Shown: positions 8,395 through 19,028, numbered from the stretch's first letter. The stretch is DNA of 53,690 nucleotides from Syntrophaceae bacterium (GCA_013388635.1 JACAEX010000049.1:1-53690); one strand, 5' to 3'. The notes: generated from the sequence alone by a model not told the origin. Made by a program: numbers and translations.

Positions 8395-9348
8395 TTAAAG
8401 CTCTTCAGGAGTAAAAGCGACGACTTCATCAATGGATGTCACGTCTAAAAGGACCATGACCAATCGGTCCACGCCCAAGGCGATTCCGGCAGAGGGAGGC
8501 ATATCTTCGAGGTCCTCCAGAAACTTCTCCGGAAGGGGATAGACGGGCTTGCCCATGGCCTGACGATTCTCATTCTCTCTTAGAAAATGCTCTCGCTGCT
8601 CTTCGGGGTCGATCAGTTCTGAGAAGGCGTTCGCCAGTTCCAAGCCTCCTATGTAAAGCTCAAAACGTTCTGCCAGAGTCCGATCCTCCTGCTTCAAACG
8701 GGCCAGGGCTCTCCGCGCAGCAGGGTAGTCATAAATAAACGTCGGTTTCTCTATCCCCAATCTCGGTTCGATATCTCGAACCATGATCTCATCAAAGACG
8801 TCCTGTTCCAGTGCCTCTCCCATGGCAAAAGGTGAGTAACGCTCGAAAACCTCTTTTACAGAGATCCTTTCCCATGGTCTCCCCAGATCAATCTTCTGCC
8901 CCCGATAGACTATCTGATCTCCTAAGCCAATGGCAGAGGCAACGGTCTGGATCAGCTCCTCACACTCCTCCATCAAGCCAATATAATCACACCCCGACCG
9001 ATACCATTCCAGTAAGGTAAACTCGGGGATATGCTGACTTCCCCTCTCCCCTTCCCGCCAGCACCGGCAGATCTGAAAGACCTTCTCATATCCTGCAGCC
9101 AGCATTCGCTTCATACAGATTTCAGGAGAGGTATGCAGATACCACTCACCAGAGGGGATTGCATTGATATAGGATTCTGGTACAGGCGCGGGGATCCGGT
9201 GGGGGGTTTCAACTTCTAAGTAGCCCCGATCCACAAAGAACCTCCTGATCTCCTGGATGATCTTTGCCCTCTGCCGAAGGGTCTTCTCGCGCCTGGCAAG
9301 AGTCCAGTTTTTCGTCACAGAATTGCTCATGATTGCATGGTCTCTCAT
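8395..9348 (-). CDS. epmA: EF-P--(R)-beta-lysine ligase EpmA (LysRS-like)
   Basis: EpmA (GenX/PoxA) is a truncated class II lysyl-tRNA synthetase that activates beta-lysine and transfers it to a lysine of EF-P. The 317-residue protein is essentially only a catalytic domain, with no anticodon-binding domain, and carries motif 2 (CRCWREGERGSQHIPEFT, about 94-111, then LLEWYR) and motif 3 (GIALGVDRLVMVLLD near the C-terminus). Length fits the family, about 325. An in-frame ATG six codons downstream (9330) is an alternative start; neither start has a strong ribosome-binding site. Upstream lies a 200-base gap holding a long inverted repeat, then efp. Confidence 0.92.
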   Translation of the reverse strand: MRDHAIMSNSVTKNWTLARREKTLRQRAKIIQEIRRFFVDRGYLEVETPHRIPAPVPESYINAIPSGEWYLHTSPEICMKRMLAAGYEKVFQICRCWREGERGSQHIPEFTLLEWYRSGCDYIGLMEECEELIQTVASAIGLGDQIVYRGQKIDLGRPWERISVKEVFERYSPFAMGEALEQDVFDEIMVRDIEPRLGIEKPTFIYDYPAARRALARLKQEDRTLAERFELYIGGLELANAFSELIDPEEQREHFLRENENRQAMGKPVYPLPEKFLEDLEDMPPSAGIALGVDRLVMVLLDVTSIDEVVAFTPEEL

Positions 9349-9411
9349 ACCTGCGTGCCAGAAGGAAACATATCTACATAATTATAGGCGCGGACGATGA
9401 AAATGGTCCCA

Positions 9412-9525
9412 GGGTTAGGGTTAAGGTTAGGAAGCCAGTTTGGGTAAAGGCAAGGGGTAAGGTGAAATCTTTAAGCCCAATGGCCTAACCCATCTACCAA
9501 ACTGGCATCTTCACCCTAACCATTA
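9412..9525. repeat. long imperfect inverted repeat between efp and epmA
   Basis: GCCAGTTTGGGTA (9434-9446) pairs with TACCAAACTGGC (9495-9506) with one bulged base. Outside it, GGTTAGG-type words on the left (9412-9431) match CACCCTAACC on the right (9512-9521), and inside it AAGGC/GGCCT gives further pairing. The whole could fold into a hairpin of roughly 115 bases. It could be a small MITE-like element or a structured leader of epmA. Confidence 0.55.
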
Positions 9526-9550
9526 CCTACGACTTTTATTTTCTGAGCAA

Positions 9551-10114
9551 TTATCCCTTGACCCTGGTCGAATATTCACCGGTACGGGTATCAATGGTGA
9601 TCAATTCACCCTCCTCAATGAAGGGCGGGACACGGAGCACATATCCGGTCTCAACCGTGGCCGGTTTGAAATCGGTCTTCGCCGTATCCCCTTTGACCCA
9701 GGGTTCTGTCTTGATCACTCTGAGATTGACAAAGTTTGGCATTTCGACGCCGATCGGTCTCTCTTTGAATAAGAGCACCTCGACATTCAAATTCTCAGTG
9801 AGAAAGTTTTTGGCATCGCCGAGCGCTTCTTCGCTGATGGCGATCTGCTCAAAGGTCTCGTTATCCATGAAATGGTACTGATCTCCCTCTTTGTAAAGAA
9901 ACTGCATGGTGCGTTCTTCCAGTGAAGCAGGTTCAAAGGTATCGCCTTCCCGGTATGTCCGATCGATGACCATCCCCGTCAGCATATTCCGCAGCTTGGT
10001 CCGGTAAAGCGATTGACCTTTGCCAGGTTTCGTAAAATCGAAGGCGATCACAATATAGGGTTCGTTGTCGATCACAATTTTCAAACCCTTTCTCAAATCA
10101 GAAGCGGTGTACAT
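9551..10114 (-). CDS. efp: translation elongation factor P
   Basis: EF-P rescues ribosomes stalled at polyproline stretches. The 187-residue protein has the KOW-like domain I with the modification loop KPGKGQ; K32 is the site for beta-lysylation. Domains II and III follow, ending in the conserved GYVLRVPPFIEEGELITIDTRTGEY. The presence of a target lysine agrees with epmA and epmB next door. The ATG is preceded by GGAGG. It lies 62 bases downstream of lptE on the same strand, separated by a REP-like hairpin. The hydroxylase EpmC is not in the window. Confidence 0.97.
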   Translation of the reverse strand: MYTASDLRKGLKIVIDNEPYIVIAFDFTKPGKGQSLYRTKLRNMLTGMVIDRTYREGDTFEPASLEERTMQFLYKEGDQYHFMDNETFEQIAISEEALGDAKNFLTENLNVEVLLFKERPIGVEMPNFVNLRVIKTEPWVKGDTAKTDFKPATVETGYVLRVPPFIEEGELITIDTRTGEYSTRVKG

Positions 10115-10135
10115 AAGAACCTCCCCCCCACCCTT

Positions 10136-10158
10136 CCCTCCCCCTCAAGGGGGGAGGG
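10136..10158. repeat. REP-like hairpin between lptE and efp
   Basis: CCCTCCCCC (10136-10144) and GGGGGAGGG (10150-10158) form a perfect nine-base stem. Flanking CCCTT and GGGTGAGGG words extend the similarity. It is the same type as the hairpin upstream of rpsT. Confidence 0.6.
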
Positions 10159-10176
10159 TGAGGGAGGGGGTGCTAT

Positions 10177-10695
10177 TTAGAAATTATGGAAGAATCGGTT
10201 TCGGATCCGCTCTGCCATAAATCTGCCGAGCTCCTGTACCGCCGCGGCCCGATTGGACTCGCTGATCAGGACGCTCGCAGAAGTCCGATACCAACGGCTC
10301 TCAGACAGGTCCGGTTGCCTCCAGATGACCTCTCCCGTCGACTTTTTAAGGACCAAATCGATCACCACACTGGTCTGATATTCGGTGGCAAGGCCGGATT
10401 GATCATAGGCCACCGAGTAGATATTAAATGACTTGATGACACCTTCGAGAATGGAGTCCGCTCCTGTCCGGTCAACCACCCTGACCCTTCGGTCATTAAT
10501 GAAGTCCCGTAGAAAACCATGGGTGAATGGGACCTCAATCCCGGGTTCTAAGGTCTGGTTGAGGAAGGTGGGGATCGCAATCGAGGTCAGCCCCGGAGGG
10601 AGGTGCGTCTCTTTTCCCACCATCCGGTAGCCACATCCTGTTGCCAATAAAAAAAAGCTTAGCAACAGCAATGTTATTCTGATTACATTTAACAT
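10177..10695 (-). CDS. lptE: LPS-assembly lipoprotein LptE
   Basis: LptE plugs the LptD barrel in the outer membrane and helps deliver LPS to the surface. The 172-residue protein begins with a lipoprotein signal peptide ending in the lipobox LATGC (Cys21), followed by GYRMVG, HLPPGLTSIAIPTFLNQT and IVKSFNIYS-like beta-strand segments typical of LptE/LptB-associated RlpB proteins. It lies 183 bases downstream of leuS on the same strand, the usual leuS-lptE order. LPS-type outer membrane biogenesis is implied. Confidence 0.9.
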   Translation of the reverse strand: MLNVIRITLLLLSFFLLATGCGYRMVGKETHLPPGLTSIAIPTFLNQTLEPGIEVPFTHGFLRDFINDRRVRVVDRTGADSILEGVIKSFNIYSVAYDQSGLATEYQTSVVIDLVLKKSTGEVIWRQPDLSESRWYRTSASVLISESNRAAAVQELGRFMAERIRNRFFHNF

Positions 10696-10707
10696 TGGTA
10701 CGTATGC

Positions 10708-10878
10708 CCTAAATCCGAAGCACGAAATCCGAAATTCGAAACAATATCAAATGACCAAATATAAATGTTCTAAACAAAAAAGTTTAGAGAATTTGGATTT
10801 TGGAAATTCGAATTTATTTCGTATTTTCCGCCAGAGGCGGATCTACCTTGGCATGACGATATTCGGATTTCGGATTTT
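10708..10878. repeat. AT-rich inverted-repeat spacer between leuS and lptE
   Basis: The left side has AAATCCGAAGCACGAAATCC and AAATTCGAAAC; the right side has AAATTCGAATTT and ATTCGGATTTCGGATTTTTC, which begins directly after the leuS TGA. The words are mutually complementary over most of the 183-base gap. A short perfect hairpin, TCCGCC-AGA-GGCGGA (10827-10841), sits inside it. Confidence 0.55.
10827..10841. repeat. TCCGCC/GGCGGA hairpin
   Basis: A perfect six-base stem with the loop AGA, nested in the AT-rich spacer between leuS and lptE. Identical-looking GC hairpins are common dispersed repeats in environmental bacterial genomes, in my recollection. Confidence 0.5.
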
Positions 10879-13476
10879 TCAACAAACGATATTGACCAGT
10901 TTCTTTGGAACTAAGATCACCCGTTTGATCTCCTTGCCTTCGGTCAGCTTTCGGATCCTCTCGCTCTTCAGGGCCCAGGCCTTCACTTCGTTCTCTCCAA
11001 AAGAAGCAGGGATGGTGATACGGTCCCTCAGTTTCCCATTGACCTGTATAACAATCAGAACCTCCTCTTCCAGAACGGCCTCCCGATCGTAATCCGGCCA
11101 TTCCCTCTGGATGATGGACCTTTTCTCCCCCAATGCCTCCCACAGCTCTTCTGCAAAGTGGGGGACAAAGGGAGAAAGCAACAGGGCAACCGTCTCAATG
11201 GCTTCGCGCATCACCCTCTTAGAAAGCTCATCGGCTTGATCCTTCACCGGTGAGAGATAGATCTCATTCACCAGCTCCATGATCGCACTGATGGCTGTGT
11301 TGAAATGGAACCGTTCGATATCCTCGGTCACCTTCTTAATCGTCTTATGGGTTTTTTGTCGGAGAAGCTTCTGGTCTCCTTCGAGCGCCGTCCCAAACGG
11401 GACGGCTTTCACATCCTTAAGACGGCCGTGCTGCTCCGAGAAGAGCCTCCAGACCCGATTGAGGAAACGAAAAGACCCCTCCACCCCTTGATCACTCCAA
11501 TCCAGATCTTTTTCAGGAGGTGAAGCAAAAAGACAGAACATCCTGGCTGTATCCGCTCCGTATTTTTCAATCAGGTATTCCGGGTCAACCACATTCTTCT
11601 TCGACTTGGACATCTTCTCCAGTCTTCCCACAGAGATCTGACCTCCGCACTTCCGGCAACGGAATCCTTCTCCCTGGCCTTCGACCTCCTCGGGAAAGAG
11701 ATAGCCGTCTCTCGGACATTCATAGACCTCCTTGCAGACCATCCCCTGGGTCAAAAGATTGGTGAAAGGCTCATCCACGCTCACCCATCCCATCTCCTTC
11801 AACACACGAGTGAAGAAACGAGAATAGAGCAGATGGAGAATGGCATGTTCAATACCCCCGATATATTGGTCCACGGGCATCCAGTAATCCACCCGCTTCT
11901 TGTCCAGAGGACCCTCATCGTAGTCAGGACAGGCAAACCGATCAAAGTACCAAGAGGACTCCACAAAAGTGTCCATGGTGTCGGTCTCCCTTCGACCCGG
12001 TCCTCCGCACTTAGGACAGCGGGTCTCCACAAATTCCTTCAGCTTGGCCAGTGGCGATTCTCCCATTCCGGTCACCTCCACATTTGCCGGAAGCACGACG
12101 GGAAGATCCTTCTCCGGAACGGGAACGGTTCCGCATCGATCACAGTAAATGATCGGGATCGGCGCACCCCAGTATCGCTGTCTGGAGATTCCCCAGTCTC
12201 TCAAACGATAGCTGACCCTCTTGCCCCCGAGGCCCTTTTTCTCTAAATATTCTGCAATCGCCTCCCTGGCCTGAGCGCTATGCATCCCATTAAACTGACC
12301 GGAATTGACCAGAACGCCCTCTCCCTCATAGGCTTCGGTCATGGTCTCAGCACTTAGCTTGCCATCCCCGGGCTGGACCACCACGATCAATGGGAGCCCA
12401 TACCTCTTTGCAAACTCGAAGTCCCTCTGATCATGGGTTGGAACCGCCATTACCGCACCCGTCCCATACTCCATCAAGACGAAATTGGCAACGAAGATGG
12501 GCATTCTCGCCTTCGTCATCGGATTCAGACAGTAGGCGCCTGTGAAGACGCCCTCTTTCTCCGTTGTCTCCGCAGTCCTCTTCCTCCAATCCTGACGCCT
12601 CATCTTCTCAACGAAACTCCGGACCGCTTCCTCTTGAGAAGTCCCTTTTGAGAGGCTCAGGGCGAGAGGGTGCTCCGGTGCAAGGCTCATGAACGTGGCG
12701 CCGAAGACCGTGTCCTGCCGGGTCGTAAAAACCTTGATCACCTCTTCCGAATTCTCAAGAGGGAAATGGATCTCCGCGCCGACCGACTTCCCGATCCAGT
12801 TTCGTTGCATGGTCAGGACCCGTTCGGGCCATCCGGGAAGCTTGTCGCACCACTCCAACAGCTCCTCTGCGTAATCTGTGATCTTAAAAAACCATTGATC
12901 GAACTCCTTCTGGGTCACGCCCGGATCATCGGCGTGCCCGCGCCAGCACGTCCCATCGCTCATCACCTGCTCATTGGCCAGGACCGTCTTACAGATCTCA
13001 CACCAGTTGACAAAAGAACGCTTCTTGTAGGCCAGCCCCTTCTCGTACATCCTGAGGAAGAAGAGCTGTTCCCACTTATAGTAAGACACATCGCAGGTGG
13101 CAAACTCGCGATCCCAATCGTAGCTGAACCCCATGCGCTTCAGTTGGGCCTTCATGTTGGCAATATTTTCATAAGTCCATTTCGCAGGGTGGACGCCGTG
13201 TTCAATCGCAGCGTTCTCCGCAGGCATGCCGAAGGCGTCCCATCCCATGGGGTGAAGCACGTTAAATCCTCTCATCTTCTTATACCGGGCGACCACATCC
13301 CCGATGGAATAATTTCTCACATGGCCCATGTGGATCTTGCCCGATGGATAGGGAAACATCTCAAGAAGATAATACTTCTTCCGATTTCGATCCTCTGTCA
13401 CCTTGAAGAGCTTTTGACTCTCCCAGAAATTCTGCCACTTCTCTTCGATCTCTTTCGGGTGATATCTCTGATCCAT
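10879..13476 (-). CDS. leuS: leucyl-tRNA synthetase
   Basis: LeuRS charges tRNA-Leu. The 865-residue class I synthetase has the HIGH-type motif HMGH at 49-52, a CP1 editing insertion (about 225-415), and KMSKS at 621-625, then the anticodon-binding and C-terminal domains ending [17 protein letters not shown]. Length is normal for bacterial LeuRS. GGAGG precedes the ATG. In the editing domain, residues 271-278 read LALSLSKG, encoded at 12643-12666, a peptide identical to one encoded by a widespread dispersed repeat. lptE follows on the same strand. Confidence 0.97.
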   Translation of the reverse strand: MDQRYHPKEIEEKWQNFWESQKLFKVTEDRNRKKYYLLEMFPYPSGKIHMGHVRNYSIGDVVARYKKMRGFNVLHPMGWDAFGMPAENAAIEHGVHPAKWTYENIANMKAQLKRMGFSYDWDREFATCDVSYYKWEQLFFLRMYEKGLAYKKRSFVNWCEICKTVLANEQVMSDGTCWRGHADDPGVTQKEFDQWFFKITDYAEELLEWCDKLPGWPERVLTMQRNWIGKSVGAEIHFPLENSEEVIKVFTTRQDTVFGATFMSLAPEHPLALSLSKGTSQEEAVRSFVEKMRRQDWRKRTAETTEKEGVFTGAYCLNPMTKARMPIFVANFVLMEYGTGAVMAVPTHDQRDFEFAKRYGLPLIVVVQPGDGKLSAETMTEAYEGEGVLVNSGQFNGMHSAQAREAIAEYLEKKGLGGKRVSYRLRDWGISRQRYWGAPIPIIYCDRCGTVPVPEKDLPVVLPANVEVTGMGESPLAKLKEFVETRCPKCGGPGRRETDTMDTFVESSWYFDRFACPDYDEGPLDKKRVDYWMPVDQYIGGIEHAILHLLYSRFFTRVLKEMGWVSVDEPFTNLLTQGMVCKEVYECPRDGYLFPEEVEGQGEGFRCRKCGGQISVGRLEKMSKSKKNVVDPEYLIEKYGADTARMFCLFASPPEKDLDWSDQGVEGSFRFLNRVWRLFSEQHGRLKDVKAVPFGTALEGDQKLLRQKTHKTIKKVTEDIERFHFNTAISAIMELVNEIYLSPVKDQADELSKRVMREAIETVALLLSPFVPHFAEELWEALGEKRSIIQREWPDYDREAVLEEEVLIVIQVNGKLRDRITIPASFGENEVKAWALKSERIRKLTEGKEIKRVILVPKKLVNIVC
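12643..12666. repeat. dispersed-repeat-like segment inside leuS
   Basis: On the minus strand these 24 bases encode LALSLSKG. From memory, a common palindromic repeat in environmental genomes contains CGCCCTGAGCCTGTCGAAGG; the copy here differs only at third codon positions in the second half. It is either an ameliorated repeat or a coincidence in a variable loop. Confidence 0.35.
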
Positions 13477-13537
13477 TCTGCTCGGATCCTCCTAATCCTA
13501 ATAAATCGTGAGCGACTTCCTTATCACGGGTCGATTA

Positions 13538-13650
13538 AACTCCAATAACCAAATCACAATCACCAAATAATAACCAATGGTCTAATCACCAATTTTTAGT
13601 TATTGAAATTTGGAGTTTATTTGATTATTGAGATTTGGAATTTGGTTATT
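13538..13650. repeat. AT-rich inverted-repeat spacer between argG and leuS
   Basis: AAACTCCAATAACCAAATCA on the left is mirrored by words such as TTTGGAGTTTATTTGATTA and GATTTGGAATTTGGTTATT on the right. It is an imperfect, low-complexity inverted repeat, different in sequence from the one on the other side of leuS. No promoter was clear enough to call. Confidence 0.5.
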
Positions 13651-13656
13651 AAGAAC

Positions 13657-14859
13657 TCATCCCCTCATCATCCTTCGGATTCGCAACCTCAGGGCATTCA
13701 GCCGGATGAACCCTTCTGCATCCTTCTGATTGTAGACCGTGTCTTTCTCAAAGGTTGCAAAGGCGCTATGGTAGAGCGACCTCTCCGATTTCCGGCCGAT
13801 CACCGTACAGTTGCCTTTGTAAAGTTTGAGCCGAACCGTTCCGGTCACATCCTTCTGGGTCTCATCGATCGCCTTCTTCAGGACCTCCGCCTCCGGTGAA
13901 AACCAGTACCCATAATAGATCAGCTCCGATATCTTCGGGATCAGGCTGTCCCGGAAATGCATCACCTCCCGATCCATGGTGATCGACTCGATCGCCCGAT
14001 GGGCAATATGAAGAATGGTCCCGCCAGGGGTCTCGTACACGCCCCTCGATTTCATCCCAACATACCGGTTCTCCACCATATCCACACGGCCGATCCCATT
14101 TCGGCCTCCTATCTCATTCAACTCGAGTAACAGGCTTGCGGGCGAGAGGGGCTTGCCATCGATCCGCTTGGGGATCCCGTCTTCAAAATCGATCTCGATC
14201 ACGGTCGGCCGGTCCGGTGCTCTCTCCGGAGAGACGGAGAGGACAAACATATCCTCTGGCGGGCCAGCCCATGGATCCTCAAGGATCCCTCCTTCGAAGC
14301 TGATATGGAGGAGGTTTCGGTCAGAGGAGTAAGGTTTCTCTTTTGTCACAGGGACCGGAATCCCGTTTTCCCGGGCGTAGGCGATCAATTCTTCACGCGA
14401 CTTGAACTGCCACTGCCTCCAGGGAGAAATCACCCTGATGTAGGGATTGAGGGCGTAGTAAGTCAGTTCGAACCGGACCTGATCATTGCCCTTCCCAGTG
14501 GCTCCGTGAGCGACAGCATCCGCTCCTTCCAACTGGGCGATCTCGATCTGTCTCTTGGCGATCAAAGGCCTGGCGATCGAAGTCCCGAGGAGATAGGTCC
14601 CCTCATAGATCGCATTGGCCTTTAATGCGGTGAATACATAATCCCGGACGAACTCCTCTCTGAGATCTTCGATATAGACTTTGCTCGCCCCTGTGGCGAT
14701 CGCCTTCTCCTCAAGGTGATCCAGTTCTTCAGCCTGGCCGATATCAGCCGTGAACGCGATCACCTCGCAGCCGAACTCATTCTTCAGCCACTTCAATATG
14801 ACAGAGGTGTCCAAGCCACCCGAATAGGCTAACACCACCTTCTTCACCTCGCCCTTCAT
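13657..14859 (-). CDS. argG: argininosuccinate synthase
   Basis: ArgG joins citrulline and aspartate using ATP, the seventh step of arginine synthesis. The 400-residue protein has the PP-loop AYSGGLDTS (11-19), [32 protein letters not shown] and [14 protein letters not shown], all diagnostic. Length is typical. GGAGG lies close upstream of the ATG. It is 38 bases downstream of argD. The usual intervening argF is absent from this window. Confidence 0.97.
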   Translation of the reverse strand: MKGEVKKVVLAYSGGLDTSVILKWLKNEFGCEVIAFTADIGQAEELDHLEEKAIATGASKVYIEDLREEFVRDYVFTALKANAIYEGTYLLGTSIARPLIAKRQIEIAQLEGADAVAHGATGKGNDQVRFELTYYALNPYIRVISPWRQWQFKSREELIAYARENGIPVPVTKEKPYSSDRNLLHISFEGGILEDPWAGPPEDMFVLSVSPERAPDRPTVIEIDFEDGIPKRIDGKPLSPASLLLELNEIGGRNGIGRVDMVENRYVGMKSRGVYETPGGTILHIAHRAIESITMDREVMHFRDSLIPKISELIYYGYWFSPEAEVLKKAIDETQKDVTGTVRLKLYKGNCTVIGRKSERSLYHSAFATFEKDTVYNQKDAEGFIRLNALRLRIRRMMRG

Positions 14860-14881
14860 AAAACCTCCCTTTTAGTAAAGA

Positions 14882-14897
14882 CGCTAAGCGCTTAGCG
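14882..14897. repeat. 16-bp perfect palindrome after argD
   Basis: CGCTAAGCGCTTAGCG (14882-14897) is a perfect palindrome that begins immediately after the argD TAG, followed by the start region of argG. A related ACGCTTAACGC word occurs at 37491-37501. Confidence 0.6.
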
Positions 14898-16094
14898 CTA
14901 TGCGCATCGCGTTTTGAAAACTTCTTCTAATGCCTCGACGACTTGGTCCACCTCCTCTTTCGTCACAATCAGGGGAGGAAGGAACCGCAGGACATTTCCC
15001 ATGGTGCAGTTGATCAGAAACCCTCTCTTGATCATCTCCTTGACGATTGGACCTCCATCCATCTTCAATTCCATGCCGAGGATCAATCCCTTTCCCCGGA
15101 CATCCTGAACGAAGGTAAACTTCTTCTTCAGCTCTCGAAGCCTGCCCAGAAAGTAGTCTCCTACTCGCTGACAATTCTCCAACATCCCTTCTTCCAGGAT
15201 GGCGTTCAGAGCCGCCACACCCGCTGCCGTAGCCAGAGGATTTCCTCCGAATGTGGAGGCGTGATCTCCTGGCTCAAAACTCTCAGCAATCCCCTTCCTG
15301 ATCAACAGGGCGCCAATGGGAACGCCTCCTGCCAGGGATTTTGCAAGGGTCATCATGTCCGGTTCAACCCCTTCATGTTCATACGCAAAAAGCCTTCCGG
15401 TCCGACCCATCCCCACCTGGACCTCATCAAAAATGAGGAGAACCCCTTTCTCATCACAGACCTCCCGAAGGGCCCTGAGATAGCCCTCTGAGGGACAGTT
15501 GACCCCTCCCTCTCCCTGAATGGGCTCCAGCATCACCGCGCAGGTCTTCGAATCGATTGCCTTCCTCACTGCCTCTGGATCATTGAAGGCTACATACTTA
15601 AAACCTGGCATCAGGGGCGCATAACCCTTGTGAAACTTCTTCTGGGCTGTTGCCGTCAGGGTGGCTAGTGTCCTCCCGTGAAAAGAATGCTCCATGGTGA
15701 TGATCTCATATCGGTCCCCTTCCATCTTCTCCTTGGCATACTTGCGAGCTAACTTCATCGCGCCTTCGTTGGCTTCGGCTCCGCTGTTGCAGAAGAAGGC
15801 CTTATCCGCAAAGGAGCGCTGACAGAGAAGGGAGGCCAGCTCGATCTGCGGCTCGATATAGTAGAAGTTGGAGACATGGATCAGCTTCTCCGCCTGATCC
15901 TGGATCGCCTTCACCACTTTTGGATGGCAGTGACCCAAATTGCAGACGGCAAGGCCCGCCACAAAGTCGAGATACTCCCTGCCATCGCTGTCCCAAACCC
16001 GCGTCCCCTTGCCCCTGACCAGAACAATGGGATAGCGAGCATAGGTATGGGCCACATACTTTTCGGACAACATCATCAAGGTCTGAGAATCCAT
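14898..16094 (-). CDS. argD: acetylornithine aminotransferase
   Basis: ArgD is a PLP-dependent class III aminotransferase that forms N-acetylornithine from the semialdehyde. The 398-residue protein contains CNSGAEANEGAMKLARK, HSFHGRT, the PLP-phenol aspartate in LLIFDEVQVGMGRTG, and the Schiff-base lysine in TLAKSLAGGVPIGA. I used ATG 16094, preceded by AAGGTGG; the longest ORF starts at a TTG (16142) with no ribosome-binding site. It lies between argB and argG on the same strand. Related enzymes act on succinylornithine or succinyldiaminopimelate, but the arg context fits ArgD. Confidence 0.95.
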   Translation of the reverse strand: MDSQTLMMLSEKYVAHTYARYPIVLVRGKGTRVWDSDGREYLDFVAGLAVCNLGHCHPKVVKAIQDQAEKLIHVSNFYYIEPQIELASLLCQRSFADKAFFCNSGAEANEGAMKLARKYAKEKMEGDRYEIITMEHSFHGRTLATLTATAQKKFHKGYAPLMPGFKYVAFNDPEAVRKAIDSKTCAVMLEPIQGEGGVNCPSEGYLRALREVCDEKGVLLIFDEVQVGMGRTGRLFAYEHEGVEPDMMTLAKSLAGGVPIGALLIRKGIAESFEPGDHASTFGGNPLATAAGVAALNAILEEGMLENCQRVGDYFLGRLRELKKKFTFVQDVRGKGLILGMELKMDGGPIVKEMIKRGFLINCTMGNVLRFLPPLIVTKEEVDQVVEALEEVFKTRCA

Positions 16095-16135
16095 GATGCC
16101 ACCTTCTTGCTGGAAAAATGGAATATAGGAAGGCT

Positions 16136-16190
16136 GGAACAATGGGTTAAATTGTAGAATAAACCCATCATTTCAGTATCCCATTATTCC
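16136..16190. repeat. inverted repeat between argB and argD
   Basis: GGAACAATGGG (16136-16146) pairs with CCCATTATTCC (16180-16190) with one mismatch; a GGGTT/AACCC match lies inside. It fills most of the 97-base gap just upstream of the argD start. Confidence 0.5.
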
Positions 16191-16191
16191 A

Positions 16192-17160
<969 letters not shown>

Positions 17161-17163
17161 TTT

Positions 17164-18492
17164 TCATAAGATATACCGGCTCAGATCCTCGTCCTCCACA
17201 AAATCTTTCAACTTATCCCGGACGTACTGCGCATCGATGGTCATGGTTCTTCCGGTCATCTCGGGCGCATCGAAGGAGATCTCTTCGAGCAACCTCTCCA
17301 TGATCGTATAAAGCCTTCTCGCTCCGATATTCTCTGTCCTCTCATTGATCAAAGCTGCGATCTCGGCGATCTCGGCAATCGCATCCGTCTTGAATTCGAG
17401 CCTGACCGATTCGGTCTCCATCAGGGCTTTGTACTGCTTGATCAGGGCATTCTCAGGCTCGGTGAGGATTCGAATCAGGTCATCCTTCCCCAGGGAATCG
17501 AGCTCGACCCTGATCGGAAAACGGCCCTGAAGCTCCGGGATGAGATCCGAGGGTTTGGAAACATGGAAAGCACCCGCCGCAATAAAGAGGATATGGTCTG
17601 TCTTGACCATGCCGTACTTTGTCGTCACCGTGGTCCCCTCGACGATCGGCAGGATATCCCTCTGGACGCCTTCCCTCGAGACGTCCGGCCCGAAGCTCTT
17701 CTCCCTTCCGGCGATCTTATCGATCTCATCGATGAAGATGATCCCCGACTGCTCGACTCGCTCGATGGCCTGCTTGATTACGGAGTCCATGTCAATCAAT
17801 TTGTAAGCCTCCTCCTGAGAAAGGACGTTGAGCGCCTCCGGGACCTTGACCTTTCTCTGTTTCTTCTTCTTCGGAAAGAGGCTGCCGAACATATCTTTGA
17901 TATTGATATCCATCTCTTCCAATCCCGAGGCAGAGAAGATCTCCACAATGGGCAGATTCCGATCCACAATCTCAACCTCCACATATTTCTCATTCAACTT
18001 CCCTGCCCTGAGGAGCTTTCGAAGTTTTTCACGGGTGGCCTTCTGATTCTCACCCTCCTTATGAACCCCCTTTCCAGAAGAAGGGAGGAGTAGATCCAGA
18101 AGCCTCTCTTCAGCCATCTCCTCAGCCTTTGCCTGGACCTTTCGGGATTCCTCTGCCTTCAGCATGTTGACCGCGAGATCCGTGATGTCCCGGACCATGG
18201 ACTCCACATCCCTGCCCACATAGCCCACCTCTGTAAATTTTGAGGCCTCGACCTTCAAAAAAGGGGCCTGGGCCAGTTTGGCCAGCCTTCGCGCGATCTC
18301 GGTCTTTCCGACGCCAGTGGGACCGATCATGATGATGTTCTTGGGCGCAATCTCATCACGGAGAGGCTCGGGAACCTGTTGCCGTCTCCAACGATTTCTC
18401 AAGGCAATGGCCACAGACCTCTTGGCATCCTTCTGGCCGATGATATATTTATCCAATTCCGAGACAATCTCACGAGGCGTGAAGGTCTGCAT
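17164..18492 (-). CDS. hslU: ATP-dependent protease ATPase subunit HslU
   Basis: HslU is the AAA+ unfoldase that feeds the HslV peptidase. The 442-residue protein has Walker A GPTGVGKT (about 57-64), the pore-loop region after [10 protein letters not shown], Walker [11 protein letters not shown] and the sensor/arginine-finger GRFPIRVEL, ending in the conserved LSRYIL tail that docks into HslV. The ATG at 18492 overlaps the hslV stop as TGATG; a GTG one codon upstream is also possible. This overlap means translational coupling is likely. argB follows about 80 bases after. Confidence 0.97.
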   Translation of the reverse strand: MQTFTPREIVSELDKYIIGQKDAKRSVAIALRNRWRRQQVPEPLRDEIAPKNIIMIGPTGVGKTEIARRLAKLAQAPFLKVEASKFTEVGYVGRDVESMVRDITDLAVNMLKAEESRKVQAKAEEMAEERLLDLLLPSSGKGVHKEGENQKATREKLRKLLRAGKLNEKYVEVEIVDRNLPIVEIFSASGLEEMDINIKDMFGSLFPKKKKQRKVKVPEALNVLSQEEAYKLIDMDSVIKQAIERVEQSGIIFIDEIDKIAGREKSFGPDVSREGVQRDILPIVEGTTVTTKYGMVKTDHILFIAAGAFHVSKPSDLIPELQGRFPIRVELDSLGKDDLIRILTEPENALIKQYKALMETESVRLEFKTDAIAEIAEIAALINERTENIGARRLYTIMERLLEEISFDAPEMTGRTMTIDAQYVRDKLKDFVEDEDLSRYIL

Positions 18493-19028
18493 CACAACTC
18501 CTCCAGGGCGATCTGATCGTTGGTATAGATGCAGATCGAGGCTGCAATCTTCATCGCCTCCTCGGCGATCGCTCTTGCATCGAGGTTCGAGAACCTGGTC
18601 AAAGCCTTGGCTGCAGCATGGGCATACGGGCCACCGCTTCCAATGGCGGTCACCCCCTCATCCGGTTCGATCACATCCCCATTGCCCGAAATCACCAGAG
18701 AACGCTCCTGGTCAGCGACGATGAGCAGAGCCTCCAGCCTTCGAAGAACCCGATCCGTTCTCCACTCCTTGGCCAGCTCCACTGCCGCCCTGAGCAGATT
18801 TCCGTTGTACTGCTCCAATTTCTCCTCAAATTTGGCGAAAAGGGTGAAGGCATCGGCTGTCGCACCGGCAAAGCCAGCCAGGACTTTATCGTGATAGATC
18901 TTCCGAACCTTCCTCGCTGTATGCTTCATGATCGTCTGCTCAAGGGTCACCTGACCATCGCCTGCCATGACCACCTTTCCCTTATGCCGAACAGATAAGA
19001 CCGTTGTCCCCTGCATTTTGTATGTCAT
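18492..19028 (-). CDS. hslV: ATP-dependent protease peptidase subunit HslV
   Basis: HslV is the proteasome-like threonine peptidase of the HslUV complex. From ATG 19028 the 178-residue protein reads MTYKMQG followed by [19 protein letters not shown], so the catalytic Thr would be exposed by removing a short propeptide after glycine. [24 protein letters not shown] and [23 protein letters not shown] are family hallmarks. I chose 19028 because AAAGGT lies about nine bases upstream; a GTG at 19046 falls within the tandem repeat tract that fills the xerC-hslV gap. Confidence 0.95.
   Translation of the reverse strand: MTYKMQGTTVLSVRHKGKVVMAGDGQVTLEQTIMKHTARKVRKIYHDKVLAGFAGATADAFTLFAKFEEKLEQYNGNLLRAAVELAKEWRTDRVLRRLEALLIVADQERSLVISGNGDVIEPDEGVTAIGSGGPYAHAAAKALTRFSNLDARAIAEEAMKIAASICIYTNDQIALEEL

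Noticed and set aside
9411-9430. Telomere-like GGGTTAGGGTTAAGGTTAGG
   Set aside because: It is one arm of the intergenic hairpin and not a tandem array; no replication or end function is indicated.
12670-13548. Long open frame of 292 codons on the plus strand opposite leuS
   Set aside because: It is the antisense of a clear LeuRS gene, has no recognisable domain and no ribosome-binding site; a codon-bias shadow.
14943-15491. 182-codon plus-strand frame opposite argD
   Set aside because: Antisense shadow of argD with no family features.
17563-18093. 176-codon plus-strand frame opposite hslU
   Set aside because: Antisense shadow of hslU with low-complexity composition.
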